Shown: one piece after another, positions 1-7,243 of the stretch
Layout of the letters: the number at the start of each line of letters is the position of its first letter
Numbering within the stretch: the first letter of the stretch is position 1
The notes under the pieces: model-generated
What the model saw: only the letters and a program-made list of their open reading frames with translations
Databases searched by the model: none
What the model was told of the DNA's origin: nothing
Position numbers and translations under genes: made by a program
Assembly (NCBI GenBank): GCA_017395245.1
Contig: JAFPVR010000025.1
Coordinates: 1 to 36,472, forward strand
Source: Bacteroidales bacterium
Lineage (GTDB): Bacteria; Bacteroidota; Bacteroidia; Bacteroidales; WCHB1-69
DNA: 36,472 bases
Direction of reading: 5' to 3'

Positions 1-20
1 GTGAATAAATCTGTTAAATT

Positions 21-470
21 TTATTTTTTTGCTTTTTTCAATCCATCGATTAACACGTCCAATGCGGGAATGATGTTCAAGATTTCCTCCTCCTCTCCCG
101 TTTTCAATGCGACATCGTTGCGGAGACAATCAGGAATAGGTCTTGCCTTCTCTTGCAAGGCCTTGCCTTTTTTGGTCAGCGAGACAATGCGCTGGCGGGT
201 GTCCTCTTTGCCTTTGGTGCGGCTGATGAATCCCGCTTTCTCCATCCGTTGCAGCAGCGGGGTCACGGTGTTGGTATCCAACAGCAGTTTCTTGGCGATG
301 TCGCAGACCGGCTGCTTGTCCTGTTCCCAAAGCACGAGCATCACGAGATATTGCGGGTAGGTGATGTCCAACGGATCCAGGTAAGGGTGGTATGCGCCCA
401 TCATGAGCCGCGCCGCCGTGTAGAGTCGGAAGCAAAGTTGGCTTTCCAGTTTTAGCTGATTATCAGTCAT
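21..470 (-). CDS. ohrR: OhrR-like MarR-family redox-sensing repressor
   Basis: This 149-residue protein has the MarR winged-helix length and order: an N-terminal dimerisation helix, a helix-turn-helix around residues 55-80 (LLLDTNTVTPLLQRMEKAG) and a wing with the typical DTRQR sequence near 90-94. The stretch LCFRLYTAAR near the N terminus and HPYLDPLDITYPQYLVMLVLWE match OhrR, which uses a reactive cysteine at about position 15 to sense organic hydroperoxides; here it is Cys13. Tyr residues near 27 and 38 fit the thiolate-stabilising pair of the family. Other cysteines at 56 and 115 leave open whether it works by a one- or two-cysteine mechanism. No ohr peroxidase gene is visible beside it, but the window ends 20 bases beyond the stop. 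Two palindromes at its promoter (502-515, 536-549) suggest autorepression. Family call is strong; the OhrR subtype is likely. Confidence 0.85.
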   Translation of the reverse strand: MTDNQLKLESQLCFRLYTAARLMMGAYHPYLDPLDITYPQYLVMLVLWEQDKQPVCDIAKKLLLDTNTVTPLLQRMEKAGFISRTKGKEDTRQRIVSLTKKGKALQEKARPIPDCLRNDVALKTGEEEEILNIIPALDVLIDGLKKAKK

Positions 471-501
471 TTCCTTGTCCTTTGGTGACGTTTTTTATTT
501 A

Positions 502-515
502 TATCGTTCACGATG
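502..515. promoter_or_regulatory. Putative OhrR/MarR operator 1
   Basis: The sequence TATCGTTCACGATG is a near-perfect palindrome (ATCGT-TC-ACGAT core). It abuts the leftward -7 element at 516-523 and resembles the second site at 536-549, with centres 34 bp apart. Paired palindromes at the regulator's own promoter are typical of MarR/OhrR autoregulation. Assignment to this repressor is inferred from position. Confidence 0.6.
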
Positions 516-523
516 CAAAAATA
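516..523 (-). promoter_or_regulatory. Bacteroidota -7 promoter element for ohrR
   Basis: Read leftward the sequence is TATTTTTG, matching the TAnnTTTG consensus, followed by GC. It lies 46 bp before the ohrR start codon and between the two putative operators. No clear -33 element was seen. Confidence 0.6.
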
Positions 524-535
524 CAAAAATTTTTA

Positions 536-549
536 TATCGTATGCGATA
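536..549. promoter_or_regulatory. Putative OhrR/MarR operator 2
   Basis: TATCGTATGCGATA is a perfect palindrome with arms TATCG and CGATA. It sits upstream of the ohrR -7 element in the -20 to -33 zone, where binding would block the polymerase. It shares the TATCGT...CGAT core with operator 1. Confidence 0.6.
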
Positions 550-627
550 CAAAAAAATTTTTTTGAGAAAAAACGCCGCAAAGGACAATCGTTTCAATTT
601 GAGATTGCGTGTTTTATTGTTTCTTTT

Positions 628-1146
628 TTACGTTGTCTTTTTTGTCCTGATGAAATGTCCTTCCTGTACGGCGGCAAATGTCGCTATACCAGCAATGAAA
701 ATGATTGGAATAATGGTTTCCAAGTATAACGTCAAGGGAACACCGATGAACAGCAACAAACCTGTCGCTTTATTAGCCAAGGTATGAGGAAAGACGAACT
801 TTTTGTATATCATCAACGCGCAGATTTGGTTGATGAGTTTGATGACGACAATCGCTCCTCCCCAAATCCACAGCCATTTTGGGAAGTTCAAGATAGGGAC
901 GATCTGCCAGCAACAGCATACCACAAAAGCCAAATCCGCCAAACTGTCCAGCAACGCGCCCTTCTTGGTGACACATTTCAGCTTCCGAGCCAACCATCCG
1001 TCGGTCATGTCGCTGATACCACACAGACCATAGATTATCCAAAATGCTGCACCTGTCACATCATAAAAGAGCAGACCTAAAGAGCCTGCAATCCTGAATA
1101 TCGTTATGATGTTCGGCAACTGTTTCATTTCAATACGATTTATCAT
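628..1146 (-). CDS. CDP-alcohol phosphatidyltransferase family membrane protein
   Basis: The 172-residue protein carries the complete CDP-alcohol phosphotransferase motif D-x2-DG-x2-AR-x8-G-x3-D-x3-D, starting DMTDGWLAR at about residue 46 and ending LLDSLAD. It has about five or six hydrophobic segments. These enzymes join a CDP-activated lipid to an alcohol at the inner membrane; PgsA, PssA and cardiolipin synthases share the motif. The N-terminal LPNIITIFRI matches the PgsA/CLS-type opening LPNxLTxxR, but the substrate cannot be read from sequence. An internal ATG at codon 7 (1128) would give MKQLPNII and is an equally good start. The gene stands alone behind a leftward -7 element (1213-1220). 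Confidence 0.85.
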   Translation of the reverse strand: MINRIEMKQLPNIITIFRIAGSLGLLFYDVTGAAFWIIYGLCGISDMTDGWLARKLKCVTKKGALLDSLADLAFVVCCCWQIVPILNFPKWLWIWGGAIVVIKLINQICALMIYKKFVFPHTLANKATGLLLFIGVPLTLYLETIIPIIFIAGIATFAAVQEGHFIRTKKTT

Positions 1147-1212
1147 CTAACGGTCGATTTCAGCCCATGCAATGCGCGATTTTCATCTCCGTTGCTTTTT
1201 CTAAAACGGCTG

Positions 1213-1220
1213 CAAATGTA
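1213..1220 (-). promoter_or_regulatory. -7 promoter element for the CDP-alcohol phosphatidyltransferase gene
   Basis: Leftward TACATTTG matches TAnnTTTG and is followed by GCAGC. It lies 66 bp before the start codon and just beyond the terminator of the DUF4293 gene. Confidence 0.55.
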
Positions 1221-1239
1221 CATTTTTTCCGCCTTGGAG

Positions 1240-1281
1240 TAAAGAAAACCGCCGCAAAGGTCACAAAACCCTTGCGGCGGT
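1240..1281 (-). terminator. Rho-independent terminator downstream of the DUF4293 gene
   Basis: Arms ACCGCCGCAA (1248-1257) and TTGCGGCGGT (1272-1281) pair perfectly across a 14-base loop. Read leftward the stem is followed by a T-rich run. It lies 59 bases past the DUF4293 stop and separates that operon from the next gene. Confidence 0.7.
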
Positions 1282-1339
1282 GTCTCTTGCGATTATAAAT
1301 GATAAACGAACGTTTTACGCGTTTATCCGTGCGCCTTGG

Positions 1340-1825
1340 TTAACGCAACCGGTCGGCGGAGCGCACCAGTTCTTCATCCTTCTTGATGAAGCGGTTCGCT
1401 AAGAACAGGCACAACGCTTCCACAACAATCAGAATCAGCAACGGCACGGTGTTGAACGTGAACGTGAAGTCCTCCATTCTTGTGGAGAAGAACTTCTTGA
1501 AGACGATGTCCGGACAAATCCAGAGAATCAACAGCAGCGTGACCAGGAACACAATCATGGTGAACGAGACCGTCTGCATCTGCTTCACGCGGTTCTTGTA
1601 GCGGAAGATAGCGAAACAAGACAGGCCAGCCGTCAGGAACAAGCAGAACGCTAAGTAATAAAGTTTGATGACCGACACGCCATCGGGAACAGCCTCTTTG
1701 AGGGAGATGGCGTTGTAGACGTAATAGGCCGAATCGGTGGTAAGATAACCCAGCGGGATGAAAATCAGCACGATGGGGACGATTGTCGCTACCAATAAAA
1801 AGATGGATTGAACTCTTTGAATCAT
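1340..1825 (-). CDS. DUF4293 family membrane protein
   Basis: A 161-residue protein starting MIQRVQSIFLLVA, the characteristic opening of DUF4293, a Bacteroidota membrane family of unknown function. Four hydrophobic segments can be seen (about residues 5-27, 53-75, 85-105 and 125-145), with a charged C-terminal tail (KKDEELVRSADRLR). It begins 12 bases after the stop of the LEA-type lipoprotein gene, so the two are probably cotranscribed, followed by the terminator at 1240-1281. No function can be given. Confidence 0.8.
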   Translation of the reverse strand: MIQRVQSIFLLVATIVPIVLIFIPLGYLTTDSAYYVYNAISLKEAVPDGVSVIKLYYLAFCLFLTAGLSCFAIFRYKNRVKQMQTVSFTMIVFLVTLLLILWICPDIVFKKFFSTRMEDFTFTFNTVPLLILIVVEALCLFLANRFIKKDEELVRSADRLR

Positions 1826-1837
1826 AAGTTTTGGTTT

Positions 1838-2437
1838 TTACTGAAAAGTTTTGTTTAAAGTGATGGTCGGCAACTTGGCGCCCTTGCCCGTACCGTTGGC
1901 GGTGTTGATGTAGGGCGTGAACTTCACCTTCACATTCGATTCGGTGCCGTTGCCGTAGTCCATCAGGTTGCGGGCGAGATTGATGACGTTCTTCGCGTCG
2001 CCGTTCTTGAAAATGTTATACAGATCCATGCTCATCGGCACGTGTATCAGTGCGGTGCTCTGCGGGTTGATGACCGTGGTCTGCGTCGCGCTGCTGCCCT
2101 GAGCGATGGACGAGCCTTCCAAGAAGACATCGTAATCGTAGGCACACAGTTTGGCCGGCTTATTAGTCTCGTTCTTCGCATTGACATTCACGTTGCAGCC
2201 GATCTTGAAGTCCTTGTTCTTGATGGCCTGGTAGGCCTTCTGCAAGTCCGCCCACTGCAAGTCGCTGATACTCCTGATGTTGCTCAGGTTGATGCCGGCC
2301 CACGTGATATTGTTGATGTTGGCCAGGCTGAACTTGCAGTTGATCAGGTTGATAAGCTGCGCGAGACCGCACCCGCCCGCGAAGATCGTGGTGGCGGAGA
2401 TGAGGAGGATGGTGGTTAGTTTCTTAAGGTGTTTCAT
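1838..2437 (-). CDS. LEA-type (LEA14-like) putative lipoprotein
   Basis: The 199-residue product has a lipoprotein signal peptide: MKHLKK, a hydrophobic core and the lipobox FAGGC, with the acylated cysteine at about residue 23. The central part (about 80-130, NVNAKNETNKPAKLCAYDYDVFLEGSSIAQG) reads like the beta-sandwich of LEA type 2/water-stress-hypersensitivity proteins, in which NPN-like turns precede a V-x-L-x-G-x-x-I strand. Such periplasmic LEA-like lipoproteins are common in Bacteroidota; no biochemical role is established. A family 1 hairpin element (2456-2520) ends 18 bases before its start. Homology is judged by eye, so the LEA label is tentative; the lipoprotein call is firm. Confidence 0.65.
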   Translation of the reverse strand: MKHLKKLTTILLISATTIFAGGCGLAQLINLINCKFSLANINNITWAGINLSNIRSISDLQWADLQKAYQAIKNKDFKIGCNVNVNAKNETNKPAKLCAYDYDVFLEGSSIAQGSSATQTTVINPQSTALIHVPMSMDLYNIFKNGDAKNVINLARNLMDYGNGTESNVKVKFTPYINTANGTGKGAKLPTITLNKTFQ

Positions 2438-2455
2438 ATTACTTAGGGTTATTAT

Positions 2456-2520
2456 CCTAGGGCTCAGCTTCGCCTCACCCTAGGTTAACATAGGTCGGGC
2501 TTTCAGCCCTTTTTGGAATA
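2456..2520 (-). repeat. Dispersed hairpin element family 1, copy 1 (leader of lipoprotein gene)
   Basis: Read leftward this runs ATTCC-AAAAAGGGCTGAAAGCCC, then a second hairpin CCTAGGG...CCCTAGG whose loop holds GGCGAAGCT. Other copies have CCCAGGG/CCCTGGG, so the C-G pair at position 3 is replaced here by T-A with pairing kept. The element ends 18 bases before the lipoprotein start codon, in the sense orientation. Confidence 0.85.
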
Positions 2521-2553
2521 ACTACTAACTGCTAACTACTAACTGCTAATTAC
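2521..2553. repeat. Short degenerate stutter repeat (TAACTGCTAACTAC type)
   Basis: Overlapping copies of ACTAACTGCTA fill the space at the end of the lolD-like gene and run into its last codons. Comparable stutters at 14311-14330, 8855-8884, 28514-28549 and 6260-6290 use other short words. The same word TTAGCAGTTAGCAGTT occurs at 14311 in the opposite strand sense. Confidence 0.5.
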
Positions 2554-3195
2554 TCTTCCGTCCTGCAGCACAATCTTCCGGTCTGACAGCTGCGCCAGCT
2601 CCTCGTTGTGGGTGACGATGAGGAAGGTCTGGTGGAAAGTGTCGCGGAGGACGAAGAAGAGGTCGTGGAGTTTGCGGGCATTCTCAGTGTCGAGGTTGCC
2701 GGAGGGCTCGTCGGCGAGGATGAGCTCGGGGTTGTTCATCAGGGCACGCGCCACAGAAACCCGTTGCTGCTCACCACCGGAGAGCTGGGCGGGCTTATGC
2801 CCCACCCTGTCGCCAAGTTTCAAGAAATCAAGCAGTTCTGTAGCTCTCTTAAAGGCTTCCTTTCGGTTGGTTCCGGCGATGAGCGCGGGCATGGCCACGT
2901 TCTCCAACGCCGTGAACTCGGGCAGCAAGTGATGGAACTGATAGACGAAACCGATGTGGCGATTGCGGAACTCCGACAGTTTGTCGTCGCTCAACTTGCG
3001 CAACTCTACCCCGTCTATCACCACCCCACCGCTGTCAGGTTTGTCCAACGTGCCGATGATGTGCAGCAACGTCGACTTGCCGGCCCCGGAAGGACCGACA
3101 ATCGTCACCACCTTGCTGTTCTCTATCGACAGGGAGACCTTCTTCAGGACCTGCAGACTGCCGTAGGATTTCTCGATTTCGCGAACCTCGATCAT
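2539..3195 (-). CDS. lolD: LolD-like ABC transporter ATP-binding protein
   Basis: A 218-residue stand-alone ABC ATPase: Walker [10 protein letters not shown] (about residues 34-42), Q-loop in [11 protein letters not shown], signature LSGGEQQRV, Walker [13 protein letters not shown] and the H-loop in IVTHNEEL. Length and the EPSGNLD sequence fit the LolD/MacB-type subgroup, which energises LolCE to release lipoproteins from the inner membrane or drives related MacB-like permeases. No permease gene adjoins it, so the partner is encoded elsewhere. It lies downstream of etfA with a 28-bp palindrome (3207-3234) ending 11 bases before its start, and may be read from its own promoter or from the etf operon. 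The exact cargo is inferred. Confidence 0.8.
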   Translation of the reverse strand: MIEVREIEKSYGSLQVLKKVSLSIENSKVVTIVGPSGAGKSTLLHIIGTLDKPDSGGVVIDGVELRKLSDDKLSEFRNRHIGFVYQFHHLLPEFTALENVAMPALIAGTNRKEAFKRATELLDFLKLGDRVGHKPAQLSGGEQQRVSVARALMNNPELILADEPSGNLDTENARKLHDLFFVLRDTFHQTFLIVTHNEELAQLSDRKIVLQDGRVISS

Positions 3196-3206
3196 AATAC
3201 ATAAAT

Positions 3207-3234
3207 GTAGAGACGCGGCGCGCCGCGTCTCTAC
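3207..3234. repeat. 28-bp perfect palindrome, GGCGCGCC centre
   Basis: Arms GTAGAGACGC and GCGTCTCTAC flank the self-complementary centre GGCGCGCC. It lies between etfA and the lolD-like gene, 11 bases before the latter's start codon. Other copies are at 13211-13238, 28479-28506, 32695-32722 and 33910-33937. Confidence 0.9.
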
Positions 3235-3252
3235 AACGTGGGGTTATCGTGA

Positions 3253-4263
3253 TTATTTTTTCTCAATTTCGGAGGCCAAACGTGCGGTCAACAACGGCAC
3301 CACCTTGTTCAGATCGCAAACGATACCGAGGTCGGCGACAGAGAAGATGGGTGCGAACTTGTCCTTGTTGACCGCCACGATGAAATCGGACTCCTCCATG
3401 CCGGCCAAATGCTGGATGGCACCGGAAATACCGAGAGCGAAGTAGAGGTCGGGGCGAACGGTCTTGCCGGTCTGACCCACCTGACGGTCGTGGTCGATGA
3501 TGCCGGCATCCACCATAGCGCGGGAAGAGGAAACTTCCGCATTCGGGAACACGTCGGCAAGCGCCTGCAGCTTCTCGAAGCCTTCCTTGCAACCGACACC
3601 GCGGCCACCGGAGACGAGAACCTTCGCGTCGGTGATATCGACTTTGCCCTTGTCGACCTTCACGTTCTCGACCATGCGAACGAGGAACTTGCTCTTGTCG
3701 AACACAGGCTTGAAGGCGATGACATTACCCTTGCGGTTGGGGTCGCGAGGCATCTTCTGCATCACACCCGGACGCACGGTGGACATCTGCGGACGATGTT
3801 CCGTACACATAATGGTAGCCATCAGGTTGCCGCCGAAAGCCGGACGGGTCATCATCAACTCACCCTCTTCGGAAATCTCCAAGCGGGTGCAGTCGGCGGT
3901 GAGGCCGGTGGTAAGACGGGCAGCCAAACGCGGACCGAGGTCACGACCGATGGTCGTAGCGCCAATCATCAGGATGCTGGGTTTGAACTTCTCCACCACT
4001 TGGCAGATAGTTTGCGCGTATTGTTCTGTGAGATAGTCTTTTAATTCGGGCTCGTCGATGCAGATGACATCGTCGGCACCGTGCTCAATCAGCATTTGGG
4101 CGTGTTTGGTGATGTTATGTCCGGGGAGGACGGCCACCACCTTCTCGTTCAGCACGCCGGCCAGCTCGTGAGCCTTGCCGAGCAGCTCCAACGCAACAGA
4201 TTGGATGACACCGTCACGTTGTTCAGCGAATACAAATACGTTTTTATAATCGGTTTTTTCCAT
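3253..4263 (-). CDS. etfA: Electron transfer flavoprotein alpha subunit
   Basis: A 336-residue EtfA, which pairs with EtfB to carry electrons from acyl-CoA dehydrogenases. The N-terminal half is the alpha/beta ETF domain ([29 protein letters not shown]). The C-terminal half carries the FAD site: GGRGVG at about 217, [39 protein letters not shown] and [21 protein letters not shown]. All are canonical EtfA motifs. It follows etfB by 18 bases in an operon with acyl-CoA dehydrogenase and CoA-transferase genes, which fits a butyryl-CoA dehydrogenase/Etf complex. Such complexes can bifurcate electrons to ferredoxin; whether this one does is not decided here. Confidence 0.96.
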   Translation of the reverse strand: MEKTDYKNVFVFAEQRDGVIQSVALELLGKAHELAGVLNEKVVAVLPGHNITKHAQMLIEHGADDVICIDEPELKDYLTEQYAQTICQVVEKFKPSILMIGATTIGRDLGPRLAARLTTGLTADCTRLEISEEGELMMTRPAFGGNLMATIMCTEHRPQMSTVRPGVMQKMPRDPNRKGNVIAFKPVFDKSKFLVRMVENVKVDKGKVDITDAKVLVSGGRGVGCKEGFEKLQALADVFPNAEVSSSRAMVDAGIIDHDRQVGQTGKTVRPDLYFALGISGAIQHLAGMEESDFIVAVNKDKFAPIFSVADLGIVCDLNKVVPLLTARLASEIEKK

Positions 4264-4281
4264 TTTTCTGTTGTTTTGGTA

Positions 4282-5061
4282 TTAGATGATGAATTTTTCT
4301 TTCAATTTGCTGATAATGATACCCACAGCTTCCTCGGCATCGACCTCATAGACTTGGCCGGGGGATTTCTGCGGCTTGGTGAAGGATTTCTTCACACGCG
4401 TCGGGGAACCCTTGAGACCGAGACGGGCGGGATCCACATCAATTTGGTCGGCGGTAAGGATTTCCACCTCCTTGTCGAAGGCTTCCATGATGCCCTTCAC
4501 GCTCATGTAACGCGGCTTGTTGGCGGTAGCCAGCACGGTGAGCACGCACGGTGTGGAAACTTCGAGAATTTGGTAGCCCTCTTCGGTCTCCTTCTTCACA
4601 GTGCAGAGACCGTTGTTGTATTTGAGATCCACAGTGTAGGAAACCTGCGGAAGTCCCAGATGCTCAGCCATTTCGGGAGCCACCTGAGCGGTGTCGCCGT
4701 CGATAGCCTGACGACCGGCGATGATCAGGTCATAATCGAGGGTCTTGAGCGCACCGGCCAGTGCGTAAGAGGTAGCTAACGTGTCGGCACCGGCGAACTT
4801 GCGGTCGGTGAGCAGGATGGCACGGTCAGCACCCATGGCAAGTGCCTCGCGGAGCATGATGTCGGCTTGCGGAGGTCCCATGGTGATGACGGTGACATGC
4901 GCACCGTACTGGTCTTTCAGACGGAGGGCCATTTCGAGGCCGCCCTTGTCATCGGGGTTCATGATGCTGGGCACACCGTCGCGGATCAAGGTACCGGTTT
5001 CGGGATTGATCTTGATTTCGTTCGTGTTCGGAACTTGTTTGATACAAACTATTATATTCAT
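4282..5061 (-). CDS. etfB: Electron transfer flavoprotein beta subunit
   Basis: A 259-residue EtfB with the standard opening MNIIVCIKQVPNTNEIKINPETG and the AMP/FAD-binding core (ALKTLDYDLIIAGRQAIDGDTAQVAPEMAEHLG, about residues 107-138). The recognition-loop region (VLTVLATANKPRYMSVKGIMEA) that docks on acyl-CoA dehydrogenases is present. The C-terminal part is somewhat extended compared with mitochondrial-type EtfB, as in anaerobe Bcd-Etf systems. It starts 18 bases after the acyl-CoA dehydrogenase stop and is followed 18 bases later by etfA, a tight operon. Confidence 0.96.
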   Translation of the reverse strand: MNIIVCIKQVPNTNEIKINPETGTLIRDGVPSIMNPDDKGGLEMALRLKDQYGAHVTVITMGPPQADIMLREALAMGADRAILLTDRKFAGADTLATSYALAGALKTLDYDLIIAGRQAIDGDTAQVAPEMAEHLGLPQVSYTVDLKYNNGLCTVKKETEEGYQILEVSTPCVLTVLATANKPRYMSVKGIMEAFDKEVEILTADQIDVDPARLGLKGSPTRVKKSFTKPQKSPGQVYEVDAEEAVGIIISKLKEKFII

Positions 5062-5079
5062 AATGTTCTATGTTCTTGA

Positions 5080-6219
5080 TTATTTGAATAAATTACCGGC
5101 GATGACCATTCTCTGGACCTCTGAAGTACCTTCGTAAATCTCGGTGATCTTGGCGTCGCGCATCATGCGCTCCACCGGATACTCGCGGGTGTAGCCGTAA
5201 CCACCGTGGAACTGCACAGCCTTCGTGGTCACTTCCATCGCGGTCTCAGCGGCGAACAACTTGCAGCGGGCCGCCTCGACGGCGTAAGGTTTGTGTACAT
5301 CTTTATTATAGGAAGCCTCACGCACTAACAGACGAGCGGCCTGAATCTTGGCGTCCAAGTTGGCCAGCTGGAACTGCGTGTTCTGGAAAGCGCCAATGGG
5401 CTTGCCGAACTGTTTGCGCTCCTTGACGTATTTAACCGTCTCATCCAAAGCACCTTGTGCGATACCAAGAGCCTGTGCGGCGATACCGATACGGCCACCG
5501 TTCAGGGTGTTCATAGCGATTTTGAAGCCCTTGCCCTGTTCGCCGAGGAGGTTCTCCTTCGGGATGCGGCAGTTTTCGAAAATCAGCTCGCAGGTGGCGG
5601 AACCGCGGATACCCATCTTTTTCTCCTTCTTGCCGATGGAGAAACCGGGCGTGCCCTTCTCCACGATGAAGGCGGAGATACCCTTCGTACCTAACTCCTT
5701 GTTAGTCATAGCCATCACTACATACACGTGCGCGTAACCGGCATTCGTGATGAAGATCTTCGTGCCGTTGAGCACCCACTCGTCACCGTCCAACACAGCT
5801 GTCGTCTGCTGCATGGCGGCATCCGTACCGGCATTGGGCTCCGTGAGACCGAAAGCGCCGATCCATTCGCCGGCAGCCAACTTCGGCACATATTTCTGTT
5901 TCTGTTCTTCTGTTCCGTATTCGAGTATCGGGTTGATACACAGCGAGGTGTGAGCCGACACGATAACGCCGGTAGTGGCGCACACGCGGGAGAGTTCCTC
6001 CACGGCCATCGAATACATCTGGTTAGTGCCGCCCTGTCCGCCGTATTCCACCGGCACAGGGATGCCCATGATACCTATCTTGGCCATTTTCTCGACCGTC
6101 TCTATCGGGAAACGCTCCTGCTCATCCACTTCAGCGGCGAGCGGCTTGACCTCGTTCTCCGCAAACTCGCGGATCATCTGTAAAAAGAGTTCTTCTCTCT
6201 TTGATATTCCAAAATCCAT
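5080..6219 (-). CDS. Short-chain (butyryl-CoA type) acyl-CoA dehydrogenase
   Basis: A 379-residue acyl-CoA dehydrogenase of standard length. The FAD-binding stretch (GAFGLTEPNAGTDAA, about 133-147), WVLNGTKIFITNAGYAHVYVV, ALGIAQGALDETVKYVKERKQFGKPIGAFQ and AVQFHGGYGYTREYPVERMMRDAKI are all present. The catalytic base is the Glu in TEIYEGTSEVQR (about residue 363), the position used by short- and medium-chain enzymes. With etfB and etfA immediately downstream and a CoA-transferase subunit upstream it most likely reduces crotonyl-CoA to butyryl-CoA in butyrate-forming amino-acid fermentation. Chain-length specificity is inferred from context and strong Bcd-like sequence. Confidence 0.93.
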   Translation of the reverse strand: MDFGISKREELFLQMIREFAENEVKPLAAEVDEQERFPIETVEKMAKIGIMGIPVPVEYGGQGGTNQMYSMAVEELSRVCATTGVIVSAHTSLCINPILEYGTEEQKQKYVPKLAAGEWIGAFGLTEPNAGTDAAMQQTTAVLDGDEWVLNGTKIFITNAGYAHVYVVMAMTNKELGTKGISAFIVEKGTPGFSIGKKEKKMGIRGSATCELIFENCRIPKENLLGEQGKGFKIAMNTLNGGRIGIAAQALGIAQGALDETVKYVKERKQFGKPIGAFQNTQFQLANLDAKIQAARLLVREASYNKDVHKPYAVEAARCKLFAAETAMEVTTKAVQFHGGYGYTREYPVERMMRDAKITEIYEGTSEVQRMVIAGNLFK

Positions 6220-6259
6220 TTTTCGTTTATTGTTTGTTCGATTATTGTTTTATTGTGTA

Positions 6260-6290
6260 TAGTGAACTGTGAACTGTGAGCAGTGAAGTG
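6260..6290. repeat. Short stutter repeat (GTGAACT / GTGAGCA words)
   Basis: The words GTGAACTGTGAACTGTGAGCAGTGAA are repeated degenerately in the 128-base spacer between the CoA-transferase and dehydrogenase genes, with a related stretch (GATCACTGATCACTATTCACC) at 6321-6350. No protein can be read from it. Confidence 0.45.
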
Positions 6291-6295
6291 TCTGA

Positions 6296-6324
6296 ATCAG
6301 AGAGGCGCTTCTCGCCTCTCTGAT
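6296..6324. repeat. Perfect 12-bp hairpin between CoA-transferase and dehydrogenase genes
   Basis: ATCAGAGAGGCG (6296-6307) pairs with CGCCTCTCTGAT (6313-6324) across a five-base loop. There is no T-run, so it is not an ordinary terminator. It could mark an mRNA processing or stability site that sets the ratio of upstream to downstream products. Confidence 0.6.
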
Positions 6325-6347
6325 CACTGATCACTATTCACCAATCA

Positions 6348-7010
6348 CTAATCAATCTCCATCTTTTTGAGGTCCGGGGCGATGATCAGCGTGGCTTCGG
6401 TAGCTGCTTGAACGTCCTCGACAGTGAACTCAGGGTAGATTTCCTTGAGCACAATGCCCTTGTCGGTGACTTCCATCACGCCCATTTCAGTGACGATCAG
6501 GTTCACTTGGCCTTTGGCGGTGAGGGGCAGGTTGCACTTGTGGAGGATTTTCGGGTTACCCTTCTGGGTGTGCTCCATGGCGAGGATCACCTTGCGGGCG
6601 CCCACGAGGAGGTCCATAGCGCCGCCCATACCAGGGGTCAGCTTGCCTGGGATCATCCAGTTGGCGAGGTCGCCCTCTTCGTCCACCTGCATGGCGCCGA
6701 GCACCGTCACATCGACGTGACCGCCGCGAATGATGCTGAAAGACGTGGCAGAGCTGAAAGAGACGGCACCGGGTTGTGCGGTGATGTAGCCGCCGCCGGA
6801 GTTCACGAGGTTGTCGTCCTCCTGACCCTCAGCGGGGGTCGGGCCCATGCCCAAAAGGCCGTTCTCCGATTGCAGGATGACGTTCACATCCTTGGGAAGA
6901 TAGTTCGGGACCATGGTCGGAAGACCGATGCCCAAGTTCACGACATCGCCGTCCTTGAGTTCTTTCGCGACTCGCTTGGCGATGATTTCACGCATTTGAT
7001 TTTTGTCCAT
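6348..7010 (-). CDS. CoA-transferase subunit B (acetate/butyrate-acetoacetate type)
   Basis: A 220-residue family I CoA-transferase beta subunit (AtoA/ScoB/CtfB group). It opens MREIIAKRVAKELKDGDVVNLGIGLPTMVPNY, and the SENG motif at 48-51 places the catalytic glutamate at residue 49, which forms the glutamyl-CoA thioester. GGGYITAQPGA and NWMIPGKLTPGMGGAMDLL are further family signatures. These enzymes normally need an alpha subunit encoded next door. None is seen: the next gene upstream is divergent and the one downstream is the dehydrogenase. The subunit-B, dehydrogenase, etfB, etfA order recalls lysine/butyrate clusters of Porphyromonas-type bacteria (from memory). It probably converts butyryl-CoA to butyrate with an acid acceptor. 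Promoter at 7115-7122. Confidence 0.92.
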   Translation of the reverse strand: MDKNQMREIIAKRVAKELKDGDVVNLGIGLPTMVPNYLPKDVNVILQSENGLLGMGPTPAEGQEDDNLVNSGGGYITAQPGAVSFSSATSFSIIRGGHVDVTVLGAMQVDEEGDLANWMIPGKLTPGMGGAMDLLVGARKVILAMEHTQKGNPKILHKCNLPLTAKGQVNLIVTEMGVMEVTDKGIVLKEIYPEFTVEDVQAATEATLIIAPDLKKMEID

Positions 7011-7045
7011 ATTGTTCGTTTTTTCGTTTGTATTTCTTCATTCAC

Positions 7046-7107
7046 CCCAGGGCTCACTGCGTTCACCCTGGGTTGACATAGGTCGGGCTTTCAGCCCTTT
7101 TTGGAAT
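7046..7107 (-). repeat. Dispersed hairpin element family 1, copy 2 (leader of CoA-transferase gene)
   Basis: Leftward ATTCCAAAAAGGGCTGAAAG, CCC, then CCCAGGG...CCCTGGG with the loop core ACGCAGT. The element lies between the -7 element (7115-7122) and the start codon 35 bases away, so it should be transcribed as part of the 5' leader. Confidence 0.85.
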
Positions 7108-7114
7108 CAACCCG

Positions 7115-7122
7115 CAAAAATA
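7115..7122 (-). promoter_or_regulatory. -7 promoter element of the CoA-transferase/dehydrogenase/etf operon
   Basis: Leftward TATTTTTG matches TAnnTTTG and is followed by GCGGG. It gives a leader of about 90 bases that contains family 1 copy 2. Confidence 0.6.
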
Positions 7123-7183
7123 CAAAAAATTCCCAATACGACCGCCACCCGGATACTAATATTTTATATTTCGGCATTTTTCA

Positions 7184-7191
7184 TATCTTTG
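7184..7191 (+). promoter_or_regulatory. -7 promoter element for the first acyl-CoA synthetase gene
   Basis: TATCTTTG followed by CCGCCGC is the strongest form of the Bacteroidota -7 motif. It lies 52 bases before the ATG at 7244 and supports that start. Confidence 0.65.
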
Positions 7192-7243
7192 CCGCCGCAT
7201 TAAAAAACGTTAAAACCACTACACCTTATTGATAATCAACGAA

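Noticed and set aside
1-360. Rightward 119-residue frame at the left edge
   Set aside because: Antisense to the well-supported ohrR-like gene, with no family resemblance.
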